The notes: generated by a model from the letters alone, not told the origin. A DNA stretch of 24,313 nucleotides from Bacillota bacterium (GCA_019420525.1 JAHZHA010000031.1:13603-37915); one strand, 5' to 3'; positions 16,025 to 24,056 are shown, numbered from the stretch's first letter. A program made the numbers and translations.

Positions 16025-16213
16025 ATCTCTTCTGCCCCTTATGAAAAACTGAAATGTGGGGGAAAGCCTGTCCCTTCCGGATAAACATACCCTCTACATT
16101 AAAAGTATTTCACCTATAGAAGAAAAGTTCAATTAAAAAATTCTTAATTTCTTTTGTATTTCCTTTGCGCTTTCCCTGCAGACCGTCTGCATGCCCCGCT
16201 TCACTCAGAAACT

Positions 16214-17425
16214 TCAGATTTTTCCGTTTTCCAAAAACCATTCTTTCATGGTGGTCAGAACTTTGACGAGATCTTCCTCTCCGATCACATACGGGACCAT
16301 CGCATACAGATAATTCAGAAACGGACGGCTGAACACGCCGCGTTCATAGGCGAATTCCTGATAGCCGCTGATGTCAGAAGCGTCGTACACCTCGATGCAG
16401 ACACAGGCGCCCATGATGCGCACCTCTCTGATCCGCGGATCGGAAAAACCCTCCATTTCCCGCCGGGTGATTTCCTCGATTCTTCTTATCTTCGACATAT
16501 AATCCTGCTTCTCGAACAATTCGATGGATTTCAGTGCGACACTGCAGGCCAGCGCATTGCCCATAAAGGTCGGTCCGTGCATGAGCGCATGAGACGGATC
16601 GTCATCGTAAAATCCTTCATACACCCTGCGGTTTGCCACGGTGACGGCATGCCCGATATATCCGCCGGTAAGCGCCTTTCCGAGTACGAGAATGTCAGGC
16701 AGCACCAGATCGGCAACAAACCGGTTTCCGGTGCGTCCAAAGCCGGTGGCCACCTCATCGAATACGAGAAGTACACCGTACCGGTCGCAGAGCTCTCTGG
16801 CTTTCTCAAGAAATGAAATATCGTACATCAGCATACCCCCTGCTCCCTGAAGCAGAGGTTCGACGATAAAACAATTCAACTTTTCATGATATTTCCGGAA
16901 AGCCTGCTCCATCGCTTCTATTTCCGTGGGAATATGGACGACATTGTTGCTCTTGCCGTAAGCTTTCAGGACAAAATGATAATCCTCGTCGTCTCCCACC
17001 TCCATAGTTTTAAAAGTATCGCCGTGATAAGCGTGTTCCAGCGCCATTACCATCGTCCGCTGCGTCTCTCCCCGGTTTACATAATACTGCAGCGCTATCT
17101 TCAACGCCACTTCCACGGCGACGCTTCCGGAATCAGAAAAGAAACAGTAATCCAGATCTCCGGGAAGCCAGCTCTGCAGTTTGTCCGACAGCTTCCGGGC
17201 AGGCTCATGAGTGAGACCTCCCAGCATGACGTGAGCAAATTTCTGCAGCTGTTCCTCGATAGCTCCGTTCAGTTCCGGATGCTTGTAGCCGTGGATCACG
17301 CTCCACCAGGAAGATACGGAATCGATCAGCTCTCTCTCCTCCGTACGGAGCCGGACTCCTTCTGCATCGACAATCTTATACGGCGCCTTCATCGTTTTCA
17401 TCTGTTCGTATGGATACCAGATCAT
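16214..17425 (-). CDS. bioA: Adenosylmethionine-8-amino-7-oxononanoate aminotransferase
   Basis: A 403-residue fold-type I PLP aminotransferase that converts KAPA to DAPA with S-adenosylmethionine as amino donor. Family marks: WWSVIHGYKHPELN near residues 40-53, FFSDSGSVAVEVALK (about 95-109), EHAYHGDT, FDEVATGFGR with D223, the PLP lysine K250 in LGKALTGGYIG, and HGPTFMGNALACSVA. Length fits BioA. GGAGG lies about 9 bases before the ATG, which overlaps the bioD stop (ATGA), so translation is probably coupled. It is the last gene of bioYBDA; no convincing terminator follows in the 189-base gap, only a TGCAGAC/GTCTGCA dyad without a T run. Confidence 0.96.
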   Translation of the reverse strand: MIWYPYEQMKTMKAPYKIVDAEGVRLRTEERELIDSVSSWWSVIHGYKHPELNGAIEEQLQKFAHVMLGGLTHEPARKLSDKLQSWLPGDLDYCFFSDSGSVAVEVALKIALQYYVNRGETQRTMVMALEHAYHGDTFKTMEVGDDEDYHFVLKAYGKSNNVVHIPTEIEAMEQAFRKYHEKLNCFIVEPLLQGAGGMLMYDISFLEKARELCDRYGVLLVFDEVATGFGRTGNRFVADLVLPDILVLGKALTGGYIGHAVTVANRRVYEGFYDDDPSHALMHGPTFMGNALACSVALKSIELFEKQDYMSKIRRIEEITRREMEGFSDPRIREVRIMGACVCIEVYDASDISGYQEFAYERGVFSRPFLNYLYAMVPYVIGEEDLVKVLTTMKEWFLENGKI

Positions 17426-18126
17426 CTGTCGTCTCCTCCGTTTTCTTCATACAGGGATTCCAGTTCTTCGCAGGAGAGCTCCAGATCGCTGTCCCCCTCT
17501 TTAATGCGGGCAAGCACTTTGAGTCCCGTCAGATATTCGCACATGAAAACATTGTCTTCGTGCATCGCATTTCCCGGCTCGTAGCGGTTGAAGAAGATTC
17601 CCTTCACCCTGATACCGCGTGCTCTCATATATTCCGCCGTCAGCACCACCGAATTGATGGTACCCAGACCGGCGTCCGCAATGATGAGGCAGCTCAGGTT
17701 CCTGGCCTTTATAAAATCTTCCAGCATGAATTTCTTTCCGTCGAAACGGAGAGGACAGATGATTCCTCCGGAACCTTCCGCCGTAACGTAATCATATCTG
17801 CTGCATACCTCGTCAAACCCCTGTAACACCCGTTCCATCTCCACGGGGCCACCCTCCGCACGGGCCGCCAGATGAGGGGAAACGGCTGTCTCGTATATAT
17901 ACGGGCACATTTCCTCCAGAGGTTGACGTATGCCGGAAATCTCCCGGACGTGACGCGCATCTCCCGGAATCAGGATTCCGTCATCCCCGCGGAAATTTCC
18001 ACTCATGGCAGCTTTGTAATAAGCCGGATTTCTGCCGTTTTCATTCAATTTCCTGACGATAAGACCTGTCACATACGTCTTCCCCACGTCGGTCCCTGTG
18101 CCTGTAATAAATAAATTCTTACTCAT
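17422..18126 (-). CDS. bioD: Dethiobiotin synthetase
   Basis: A 234-residue ATP-dependent carboxylase that closes the ureido ring of dethiobiotin from DAPA and CO2. The P-loop ITGTGTDVGKTYVTG (residues 7-21, K16) is the BioD form of Walker A. YKAAMSG (about 38-44) and AEGSGGIICPL (about 114-124), the BioD version of the EGAGG motif, are conserved. Length is close to the family norm. The start codon overlaps the end of bioB by 8 bases, and the end overlaps bioA by 4, so the three are tightly coupled. Confidence 0.96.
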   Translation of the reverse strand: MSKNLFITGTGTDVGKTYVTGLIVRKLNENGRNPAYYKAAMSGNFRGDDGILIPGDARHVREISGIRQPLEEMCPYIYETAVSPHLAARAEGGPVEMERVLQGFDEVCSRYDYVTAEGSGGIICPLRFDGKKFMLEDFIKARNLSCLIIADAGLGTINSVVLTAEYMRARGIRVKGIFFNRYEPGNAMHEDNVFMCEYLTGLKVLARIKEGDSDLELSCEELESLYEENGGDDR

Positions 18127-19090
18127 CGCTAAGCCTCACCTCATAACCAAGCTCTTTTAGCATCTCCATATCCGTTTTCGTCGTGATTCCGGCGGTCGTC
18201 AGCATGTCGCCCGAAATGGCGGCATTCGCCCCCGACATAAAACAGCTCCTTCCCTTGTCCTCCAGCAGACCTCTGCCTCCTGCCAGACGTATCGATGCGG
18301 AAGGAAGAATAAAACGATATACAGCGACGATGCGCCTCATTTCTTCTTCCGTCAGTCTTTCTCTCTCTCCCAGAGGCGTCCCCGGTATCGGATTCAGCAT
18401 ATTGACCGGCACGCTGTCGATGCCCAGATCTCTCAGCATCAGTGCCATATCTATCCGGTCCTCTACAGTTTCGCCCAGTCCTACGATTCCGCCGCTGCAT
18501 ACTGAAAGGCCGGCTGCCTGCGCCGCACAGATCGCACGGATCTTGTCGTCAAAGGAATGGGTCGTACAGACTTCCGGAAAAAACCTCCGGGAGGTCTCCA
18601 GATTATTATGTACTCTTGTGGCGCCCGCCTCTTTCAGCTTCCAGAACTGTGATTCCTCCAGCAGACCAAAAGAGACACATACGGATATTCCGGTTTCTCT
18701 CCGAATCTGCCGGATGACGTCACACATCCGATCCACTTCTTCCTCCGACAGACGCCGTCCCGATGTGACGATGGAGTAACGCAGAACGCCCTGCTCACTG
18801 CTCGCTTTCGCCTGAGCGACGATATCCTCCGCCGGCAGCAGAGGATATTCCGGCGCACCGGTGCGGCTGTGCGCCGACTGAGCGCAGAATCTGCAGTTTT
18901 CGGAACATCGTCCGCTTTTCCCGTTGATAATGGTGCAGAGATCAAAACGTTCGGAGCAGAAATGCCTGCGGATTCTGTCCGCACTTTCACACAGACTGTG
19001 CAGAGGCTGTCCGTACAGATACAGAGCTTCATCTCTGCTGATCTCTCTCCCCGCCAGAACGTCATCCGTCAATTCCTCTATGTTCTTCAA
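18119..19090 (-). CDS. bioB: Biotin synthase, TTG start
   Basis: A 323-residue radical SAM enzyme that inserts sulfur into dethiobiotin. The 4Fe-4S/SAM motif is C62-x3-C66-x2-C69 (CSENCRFCAQSAHS). Other conserved parts are YSIVTSGR, CVSFGLL, GATRVHNNLETS, CSGGIVGLGET and the C-terminal RLAGGRG with the Arg ligand of the 2Fe-2S cluster. The best start is a TTG codon at 19090: AGGAGGTG ends about 9 bases upstream, overlapping the bioY stop, and no ATG lies near. The gap to bioY is only 6 bases. Second gene of the bioYBDA operon. Confidence 0.96.
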   Translation of the reverse strand: MKNIEELTDDVLAGREISRDEALYLYGQPLHSLCESADRIRRHFCSERFDLCTIINGKSGRCSENCRFCAQSAHSRTGAPEYPLLPAEDIVAQAKASSEQGVLRYSIVTSGRRLSEEEVDRMCDVIRQIRRETGISVCVSFGLLEESQFWKLKEAGATRVHNNLETSRRFFPEVCTTHSFDDKIRAICAAQAAGLSVCSGGIVGLGETVEDRIDMALMLRDLGIDSVPVNMLNPIPGTPLGERERLTEEEMRRIVAVYRFILPSASIRLAGGRGLLEDKGRSCFMSGANAAISGDMLTTAGITTKTDMEMLKELGYEVRLSDE

Positions 19091-19096
19091 AGTCTG

Positions 19097-19651
19097 TCAC
19101 CTCCTGTCTTCTCCCAGTATCGGAATCAACCTTCTTCCCAGAATTGCACTGATTATGCACAAAACGATATCTCCCGGGACCGCCAGAATGAAACAGTACA
19201 GAAACAGCGGCCAGAGCCCCAGCGGCGTCCCCAGATAAAAATTGCTCATCAGGTAATAATAGCCCATACCGAACAGATACACGATTCCCAGCCCCACAAA
19301 ACAGGCCGCCAAAAGCCGCCGGAAACCGGGCCGCCGATTTTTCCTGGCGATCGTCCCGGTGACATAAGCGGCAGCTGCAAAACCGACAATATATCCGAAA
19401 CTCGGCTTCAACACATAAAAAATACCTCCGCCTTCTGCGAATACCGGAAGGCCCAGAAGACCCACCGCGATATACACACCCACGGAAATAGCCCCCAGCC
19501 TGCCGCCCAGCAGAAGACCTGCCAGCGTGGTAAACAAAAACTGCAGAGTGAAAGGAACCACCGGTATGGGAATCCGGATAAAGGCGCCTGCTGAGATCAG
19601 AGCCACAAACAGGGCGCACAGGACTAAATTCTTTGTTTTTTCTGTCGCCAT
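19097..19651 (-). CDS. bioY: Biotin transporter BioY (ECF S-component)
   Basis: A 184-residue integral membrane protein with six hydrophobic helices, the biotin-binding S-component of an energy-coupling-factor transporter (or a solitary transporter). The N-terminal FIRIPIPVVPFTLQFLFTTLAGLLLGG region is the BioY signature, followed by VYIAVGLLGLPVFAEGGG and the GYIVGF segment. The ATG at 19651 follows GGAGAAGCAGG; the frame extends 8 codons to a TTG without an RBS. First gene of the biotin operon, directly behind a BirA-like operator. EcfA/A'/T are not in the window and would be shared components encoded elsewhere. Confidence 0.95.
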   Translation of the reverse strand: MATEKTKNLVLCALFVALISAGAFIRIPIPVVPFTLQFLFTTLAGLLLGGRLGAISVGVYIAVGLLGLPVFAEGGGIFYVLKPSFGYIVGFAAAAYVTGTIARKNRRPGFRRLLAACFVGLGIVYLFGMGYYYLMSNFYLGTPLGLWPLFLYCFILAVPGDIVLCIISAILGRRLIPILGEDRR

Positions 19652-19747
19652 AATACCTGCTTCTCCATCTGTCAAAGCGGATCAGCCGCTTTTTCACATC
19701 TTTTCTGATTCCTCCGGAACCGTAAATTCCGAACATTAACAGAATTC

Positions 19748-19800
19748 AGTATAATCCATACCGGCCCGTCCGTCAACCTCATCTTCAAAACTGGTTTACA
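19748..19800 (-). promoter_or_regulatory. bioY operon promoter overlapped by a BirA-like operator
   Basis: TTGACG (19776-19771) and TATACT (19753-19748) on the minus strand are 17 bases apart. Just upstream is a dyad TGTAAACC (19800-19793), 14 bases, GGTTGACG (19778-19771). This fits the known Bacillota BirA operator TTGTAAACC...GGTTTACAA, with two mismatches in the promoter-proximal half, which contains the -35 box itself. Biotin-loaded BirA would block RNA polymerase. Confidence 0.74.
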
Positions 19801-19830
19801 GCTTAGTTGCAACAGGAACCGCGATTCCTA

Positions 19831-19868
19831 GAAATAAAGAGGCGCCAGGTCTTTTCGACCTGACGCCT
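19831..19868 (-). terminator. Intrinsic terminator of the lar operon
   Basis: AGGCGTCAGGTC pairs with GACCTGGCGCCT (12 bp, one U-G pair; 19868-19857 with 19851-19840) and is followed on the minus strand by CTTTATTTC, about 30 bases after the larC stop. Confidence 0.78.
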
Positions 19869-19897
19869 GAATAGAGTATTCAACGCATCTACGCGCA

Positions 19898-21166
19898 TCA
19901 TATTTTCATCTTTTTCCACACGGCATCTCCTGCCTGCTGCAGGGAAATTCCGTTCTCCGAGGCGATCCGTGCCAGATCGTCATACTCCGCCTTGCTGCGC
20001 TGCACGCCCCAGCCGCTGGCCGTTTTGACGTGCACATCGCCGTACGGAGTCTGTACCGTTTCGCAGGTGCGCTTCAGCGTGTGACGGCTGCTGGTATTTT
20101 CGCGGATCCCCAGCGTCGTCGTATGCTGAAAAATCAGGCGGATCATCTCTTCTCTCTGCTCTCTCCTGCACATGCAGTTGAGAACGATCCCCGGACGGTT
20201 TTTCTTCATTCCGGCAGCTACGGTATATACATCGAGAGCACCCGCCTCAAACAGGCGGTCCATGACAAACCCCACGGCTTCCGGAGTCATATCGTCTAGA
20301 TTGCAGCAGAGTTCCGTGATGACATCCCGGTTCTCCTGTGTATCGCCCAGACTCGCGCGCACACAGTTGGCTTCTTCAAAATCCTTCGTTCCGCAGCCGT
20401 ATCCGATCTTTTCCACCCGCATCACAGGCTGAGGCCCGAACTCCCGGACGAAATACTTCAGAAGCGCCGCTCCCGTCGGCGTACACAGCTCTCCGGAGAT
20501 ACCGCTTCCGTAAGTCGGTATGCCTTTCAGCAGATAGGCCGCCGCAGGCGCAGGTACCGGCAGAATTCCGTGGGCGCAGTGTACGTGACCGCTTCCCACA
20601 TTGACAGGGGAAGCCGCAACATGTTCCGGAGCCAGCTCATGGAAAAGCAGACATACCGCTGTCACATCGGCTACCGCGTCCAGCGTCCCCACCTCGTGAA
20701 AGTGGATTTCCTCCACCGGTCTGTCGTGAGCCGCACTTTCCGCTTCCGCGATAAGTCCGTAAACCGACATGACATCCTCTTTCACCTTTTCCGGAACCGC
20801 AAGATGCGATACGATTTCTCTGATATCCGAAAGTCCGCTGTGATGATGATGCCCATGTTCATGATGAACGTGGTGATGTTCCTGTTCGTGATGACTGTGA
20901 TGATGTTCCTGTCCGTGATGATGGTGTCCGTGATCGTGAACGCCGGCGTCGCTGCTTTCCTCTGTCTCCCCGAAGACGGATACGTTGACGTGTGTTCCGG
21001 TAATACCGCATTTTACGCTCTTTTCCGCCGTCACATCTACGCCCGGAAGGCCCAGACCATTCAGACGCGCCAGGAAATCTTCCGGATCAGGATGAAGTTC
21101 CAGAAGTGCGGCGGTAAGCATATCGCCTGCCGCACCCATATTGCATTCCAGATAGATCGTTTTCAT
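19898..21166 (-). CDS. larC: Nickel-pincer cofactor biosynthesis protein LarC, uninterrupted
   Basis: A 422-residue CTP-dependent nickel insertase that puts Ni into the pyridinium-dithiocarboxylate nucleotide made by LarB and LarE, giving the NPN cofactor of LarA-type racemases. Family marks: YLECNMGAAGDMLTAALLEL at the N-terminus, EIHFHEVGTLDAVADV, LCTPTGAALLKYFV and the metal-region segment CCNLDDMTPEAVGFVMD, then a C-terminal domain around GWGVQRSKAEYDDLARIA. A His-rich loop (residues 77-109, 21 His) probably stores or funnels nickel. In Lactobacillus plantarum full-length LarC needs a ribosomal frameshift; here it is one continuous frame. The ATG overlaps the larB stop (ATGA) with GGAGG six bases upstream. 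Confidence 0.96.
   Translation of the reverse strand: MKTIYLECNMGAAGDMLTAALLELHPDPEDFLARLNGLGLPGVDVTAEKSVKCGITGTHVNVSVFGETEESSDAGVHDHGHHHHGQEHHHSHHEQEHHHVHHEHGHHHHSGLSDIREIVSHLAVPEKVKEDVMSVYGLIAEAESAAHDRPVEEIHFHEVGTLDAVADVTAVCLLFHELAPEHVAASPVNVGSGHVHCAHGILPVPAPAAAYLLKGIPTYGSGISGELCTPTGAALLKYFVREFGPQPVMRVEKIGYGCGTKDFEEANCVRASLGDTQENRDVITELCCNLDDMTPEAVGFVMDRLFEAGALDVYTVAAGMKKNRPGIVLNCMCRREQREEMIRLIFQHTTTLGIRENTSSRHTLKRTCETVQTPYGDVHVKTASGWGVQRSKAEYDDLARIASENGISLQQAGDAVWKKMKI
20840..20938 (-). repeat. Low-complexity His-codon repeat inside larC
   Basis: About 99 bases encode 33 residues, 21 of them His with interspersed Gly/Glu/Gln/Ser. On the plus strand it reads as degenerate ATG-rich units (GATGATG, GTGATG). 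It is a coding repeat that may vary in length between strains. Confidence 0.9.
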
Positions 21167-21921
21167 CTGTCTCCTCCCATATGATTGATCATGCTCGCCT
21201 GATAGGCCGCTCCGAAACCGTTGTCGATATTCACCACGCTGACCCCGCTGGCGCAGGAATTCAGCATGGACAGCAGTGCTGACAGACCTCCGAAGGAAGC
21301 GCCGTATCCTACACTTGTAGGAACAGCGATCACCGGGCAGTCCGCCAGACCGCCGATGACGCTGGCCAGCGCCCCTTCCATCCCTGCGATGGCGATAATG
21401 ACGCGGGCCGACATGATGTCGTCGATACGCGCCATCAGGCGGTGCAGTCCCGCCACTCCCACATCATACAGGCGGAGGACTTCATTTCCGAAAGCCTCCG
21501 CCGTCAGAGCCGCTTCCTCTGCCACCGGCATATCGCTGGTGCCGCCGGTGGCGATGACGATCTTCCCCAGGCCGTCCGGTTCCGGAATTTCTCCTATGAT
21601 GCCGGCGCGGCTCATTACATCGTAATGAAGAGGCAGGCGTTCTCCGGTGTAATCGGCAGCTTCTCTGTCCATGCGGGTAATCAGTATCGTCTTCTGTCCC
21701 CGTTTCCTCATGGCTTGTGCAATCCGGACGATCTGTTCCGGCGTCTTTCCCGCACCGTAAATCACCTCTGCGACACCCTGACGCACCGCCCGGTGAAGAT
21801 CCGGTTTTGCAAATCCAAGATCTTCAAACGGCGCCTCTCTCAGACGGATCAGCGCATCATTGACTGACGCATCCCCGTCGGCTACCATCTGAAGCAGGTG
21901 AATCAATTCTTTCTGTTCCAT
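21163..21921 (-). CDS. larB: Nickel-pincer cofactor biosynthesis protein LarB
   Basis: A 252-residue carboxylase/hydrolase that adds a second carboxyl to nicotinic acid adenine dinucleotide and cleaves the phosphoanhydride, the first NPN step. The C-terminal half is a PurE-like domain: VIATGGTSDMPVAEEA (about 122-136), VIIAIAGMEGALASVIGGL (about 174-192), PTSVGYGASFGGLSALLSMLNSC and VVNIDNGFGAAY. C223 in LNSCASGV corresponds to the substrate-binding cysteine region described for LarB. The N-terminal helical part is also typical. It lies 6 bases after larE and overlaps larC by 4 bases; the nearest GGAGG is about 14 bases before the ATG. Confidence 0.96.
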   Translation of the reverse strand: MEQKELIHLLQMVADGDASVNDALIRLREAPFEDLGFAKPDLHRAVRQGVAEVIYGAGKTPEQIVRIAQAMRKRGQKTILITRMDREAADYTGERLPLHYDVMSRAGIIGEIPEPDGLGKIVIATGGTSDMPVAEEAALTAEAFGNEVLRLYDVGVAGLHRLMARIDDIMSARVIIAIAGMEGALASVIGGLADCPVIAVPTSVGYGASFGGLSALLSMLNSCASGVSVVNIDNGFGAAYQASMINHMGGDR

Positions 21922-21927
21922 TAATCT

Positions 21928-22671
21928 CTATCGAACCTCCAAATCCAGAAAAACCGTCTGAAAAAACGGTTTCAAAACATCGCGGATCTCCTGTCTTCTC
22001 CCGGCGGCAGCCAGCCACTGCTTTTCGGGGAACTGCAGACGCGCTGCACCGTGCCATACGCGCACCCGGAAATCGGAAAAACCCAGTTCCTTCAGAGCAT
22101 TTTCCGCCTGTTCCGCCGCAGCCAGCTTTTCCTCCGTCAGATCCGTTCCCGCGGGAAAACGGGTTGCCAGACAGGCATAAGACGGTTTGTTCCAGGTGAA
22201 AAGGCCGGCCTCCCGGGAGAAGGATCTGATCTGATCTTTTGTCAGACCGCATTCCCGCAGAGGAGAACGGATTTCCATCTCTTCCAGGGCTTTCATGCCG
22301 GGACGGTCATCCCGGAGATCGGAAGCGTTCGTTCCATCCAGGATGACCCGGTATCCGTCCGCAGCGGCCCGTTCTTTCAGCCGGCCGAAAATCGCTTTTT
22401 TGCAGTGGTAGCAGCGGTCAGGAGGATTGGAAGCCACCTGCTCATCCGCCAGCACATCGTGTTCCAGCACGGTGAGTTCCGTACCCAGTTCTTCCGCCAG
22501 AAGACGGGCATCCCGCAGCTCAGACTCCGGCTGAAAGGGAGTCTTTATAAAATACGGTTTCACATCTGCTCCGCTCTGCACCGCAGCATACAGCAGATAC
22601 GCCGAATCCACACCTCCTGAAAATGCGAGAGCCGCTTTCGGACAGATGTCAAAAAACTCCTTCAGTGTCAT
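21928..22671 (-). CDS. larE: LarE sulfur transferase, three-cysteine ([4Fe-4S]) type
   Basis: A 247-residue PP-loop ATP pyrophosphatase that thiolates pyridinium dicarboxylate to the dithio form in NPN synthesis. The PP-loop is SGGVDS (18-23) and the substrate-site segment is DGTNASDLRDDRPG (about 112-125). Three cysteines, C87 and C90 (DRCYHCKK) and C167 (SYACLATR), match the subgroup that carries an Fe-S cluster, unlike the single sacrificial Cys of the Lactobacillus plantarum enzyme. The ATG at 22671 lies four bases after the aldo-keto reductase stop with only a weak GGGATGA RBS, so it probably depends on translational coupling. An upstream frame of 56 codons overlaps that gene and is not used. 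Confidence 0.94.
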   Translation of the reverse strand: MTLKEFFDICPKAALAFSGGVDSAYLLYAAVQSGADVKPYFIKTPFQPESELRDARLLAEELGTELTVLEHDVLADEQVASNPPDRCYHCKKAIFGRLKERAAADGYRVILDGTNASDLRDDRPGMKALEEMEIRSPLRECGLTKDQIRSFSREAGLFTWNKPSYACLATRFPAGTDLTEEKLAAAEQAENALKELGFSDFRVRVWHGAARLQFPEKQWLAAAGRRQEIRDVLKPFFQTVFLDLEVR

Positions 22672-22675
22672 AAAG

Positions 22676-23806
22676 TCATCCCAGCATCGCCGCGAAGTCG
22701 GCCATCGCTTTCGCGATTGAAATCTGCTGCGGACAGACCTGTTCGCAGCTGCCGCAGCCGATACATGCGCCCGGCTGTCTGTCTTCCGGCACGGCCTGCA
22801 GCGCCATCGGAGCGATAAATCCGCCTCCGGTGAAAGCATGTTCGTTATAGAGGTTCAGCAGCATCGGGATATCGAGTTCCTGCGGGCAGTGAGATGTGCA
22901 GTAACGGCACGACGTACACGGCAGAGCGATTTTGCTGATCATTTCCTCTGCCATATTCAGCAGAACTTCCATCTCGCTGTCTGAAAGCGGTTTTTCTGTC
23001 TCAAAAGTCCGGATGTTGTCCTGCATCTGTTCAAAATTCGACATGCCGGACAGCGTCACTACGACACTCGGCAAACTCTGAATAAAGCGGAACGCCCATG
23101 CGGGAATATTTTCTTCAGGACGCAGCTGATGAAGCTTTGCGCTGTCTTCCTCACTGAGAGAGGCCAGACTGCCGCCCCGCAGCGGTTCCATAACCCAGAC
23201 GGGAATTCCGTATTCTTCTACGAGTTTCACCTTTTCTCTGGCCTTCTGAAACGTCCAGTCGATGTAATTGATCTGAAGCTGGCAGAATTCCATATCTTTT
23301 CCATAGGCTTCCAGGAACCGCTTCATTACATCGTAATTACCGTGAGCGGAAAAGCCCAGATGGCGGATGCGTCCTTCTTTCTTCTGTTTCATCAGATAAT
23401 CATAGATGCCGTATTTCGGATCGAGATATGCATCGATATTCATCTCACAGACATTGTGAAACATATAGAAATCGAAATATTCCACACCGCATTTTTCCAG
23501 CTGTTTCTCAAAGATCTCTTCGACTTTGTCCATATTGGCAAGATCGTATCCCGGAAATTTCGAAGCGAGATAAAATGATTCTCTGGGATATTCTCTGAGA
23601 ACCCGCCCCATGACGAGCTCCGAATTTCCTTCGTGATAACCCCAGGCGGTATCGTAATAATTTACGCCGTTTTCCATGGCATAAGCCACCATTTCCGCTG
23701 TCTTCTCTTCATCGATATCAGCATCTTTTCCATCGATGACGGGCAGTCTCATCGCGCCCATACCAAGAGCGGACAGCTCCAGATCCTGAAATTTCTTGTA
23801 AATCAT
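22676..23806 (-). CDS. Aldo-keto reductase with C-terminal 2x[4Fe-4S] ferredoxin domain
   Basis: A 376-residue two-domain oxidoreductase. The TIM-barrel part has the AKR tetrad D52, Y57, K83 and H117 (NYYDTAWGYHEGNSE, ASKFPG, MFHN). The C-terminal part has two ferredoxin-type clusters: C297/C300/C303/C307 and C348/C351/C354/C358 (CTSCRYCTSHCP, CIGCGSCEQVCP). Such fusions are common in anaerobes; their substrates are mostly unknown. Start: the ATG at 23806 is preferred over 23824 because the sequence ATGGAGG supplies an RBS 11 bases before it, while nothing lies before 23824. It is followed by larE with a 4-base gap and preceded by the tautomerase with a 31-base gap, so it belongs to the lar operon. 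Confidence 0.92.
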   Translation of the reverse strand: MIYKKFQDLELSALGMGAMRLPVIDGKDADIDEEKTAEMVAYAMENGVNYYDTAWGYHEGNSELVMGRVLREYPRESFYLASKFPGYDLANMDKVEEIFEKQLEKCGVEYFDFYMFHNVCEMNIDAYLDPKYGIYDYLMKQKKEGRIRHLGFSAHGNYDVMKRFLEAYGKDMEFCQLQINYIDWTFQKAREKVKLVEEYGIPVWVMEPLRGGSLASLSEEDSAKLHQLRPEENIPAWAFRFIQSLPSVVVTLSGMSNFEQMQDNIRTFETEKPLSDSEMEVLLNMAEEMISKIALPCTSCRYCTSHCPQELDIPMLLNLYNEHAFTGGGFIAPMALQAVPEDRQPGACIGCGSCEQVCPQQISIAKAMADFAAMLG

Positions 23807-23837
23807 ATTTCTGTTATCCTCCATATCTGCGATAATC

Positions 23838-24056
23838 TTATTCTTCTGAAAAAAACGGCCTGATGATGATATCTTCTTCTTTCAGATTTTTCATGTGTTC
23901 TTCCCATTTTTCCGGAGGAACATCCTCGATGGAAACGGAAACGTATTTCGCCTCCATCCCGAGTTCCCGGCTGAGAAAGTCCTGTACTTTTCCGGCCAGA
24001 TCTCTCTTCGTTCTGTCATCTCTTCCGGAATACATTGAAATATTTACGTGCGGCAT
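23838..24056 (-). CDS. 4-oxalocrotonate tautomerase-like protein (PptA-like)
   Basis: A 72-residue tautomerase-superfamily protein. After Met removal the N-terminus is Pro (MPHVNISMYSGRDD), the catalytic base of the family, and the beta-alpha-beta pattern with a KYVSVSIEDVPPEKWEEH stretch resembles E. coli PptA. AGGAGG lies about 7 bases before the ATG. It would keto-enol tautomerise a small oxoacid; the substrate is unknown. It is the first gene of the operon with the aldo-keto reductase and larE-B-C, which suggests keto/hydroxy acid chemistry, an inference from context only. Confidence 0.86.
   Translation of the reverse strand: MPHVNISMYSGRDDRTKRDLAGKVQDFLSRELGMEAKYVSVSIEDVPPEKWEEHMKNLKEEDIIIRPFFSEE

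Noticed and set aside
16160..16200. TGCAGAC/GTCTGCA dyad after bioA as a terminator
   Set aside because: Only one base separates the arms, so the full stem cannot form, and no T run follows. The gap 16025-16213 otherwise shows only AT-rich sequence, with at best a weak promoter (TTGAAC ... AATACT) for the SGNH gene.
19062..19736. A 224-codon minus-strand frame overlapping bioY
   Set aside because: It is out of frame with a clear BioY membrane protein and is Arg/Ser/Gly-rich without domain features.
20830..20945. Short repeated units that could suggest a small repeat array or CRISPR
   Set aside because: The repeat is degenerate, in frame, and encodes the His-rich loop of LarC; there are no regular spacers.
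22672..22839. N-terminal extension of LarE by 56 residues
   Set aside because: It overlaps the ferredoxin domain of the aldo-keto reductase in another frame, and is Arg-rich and unlike LarE; family alignment starts at the ATG at 22671.
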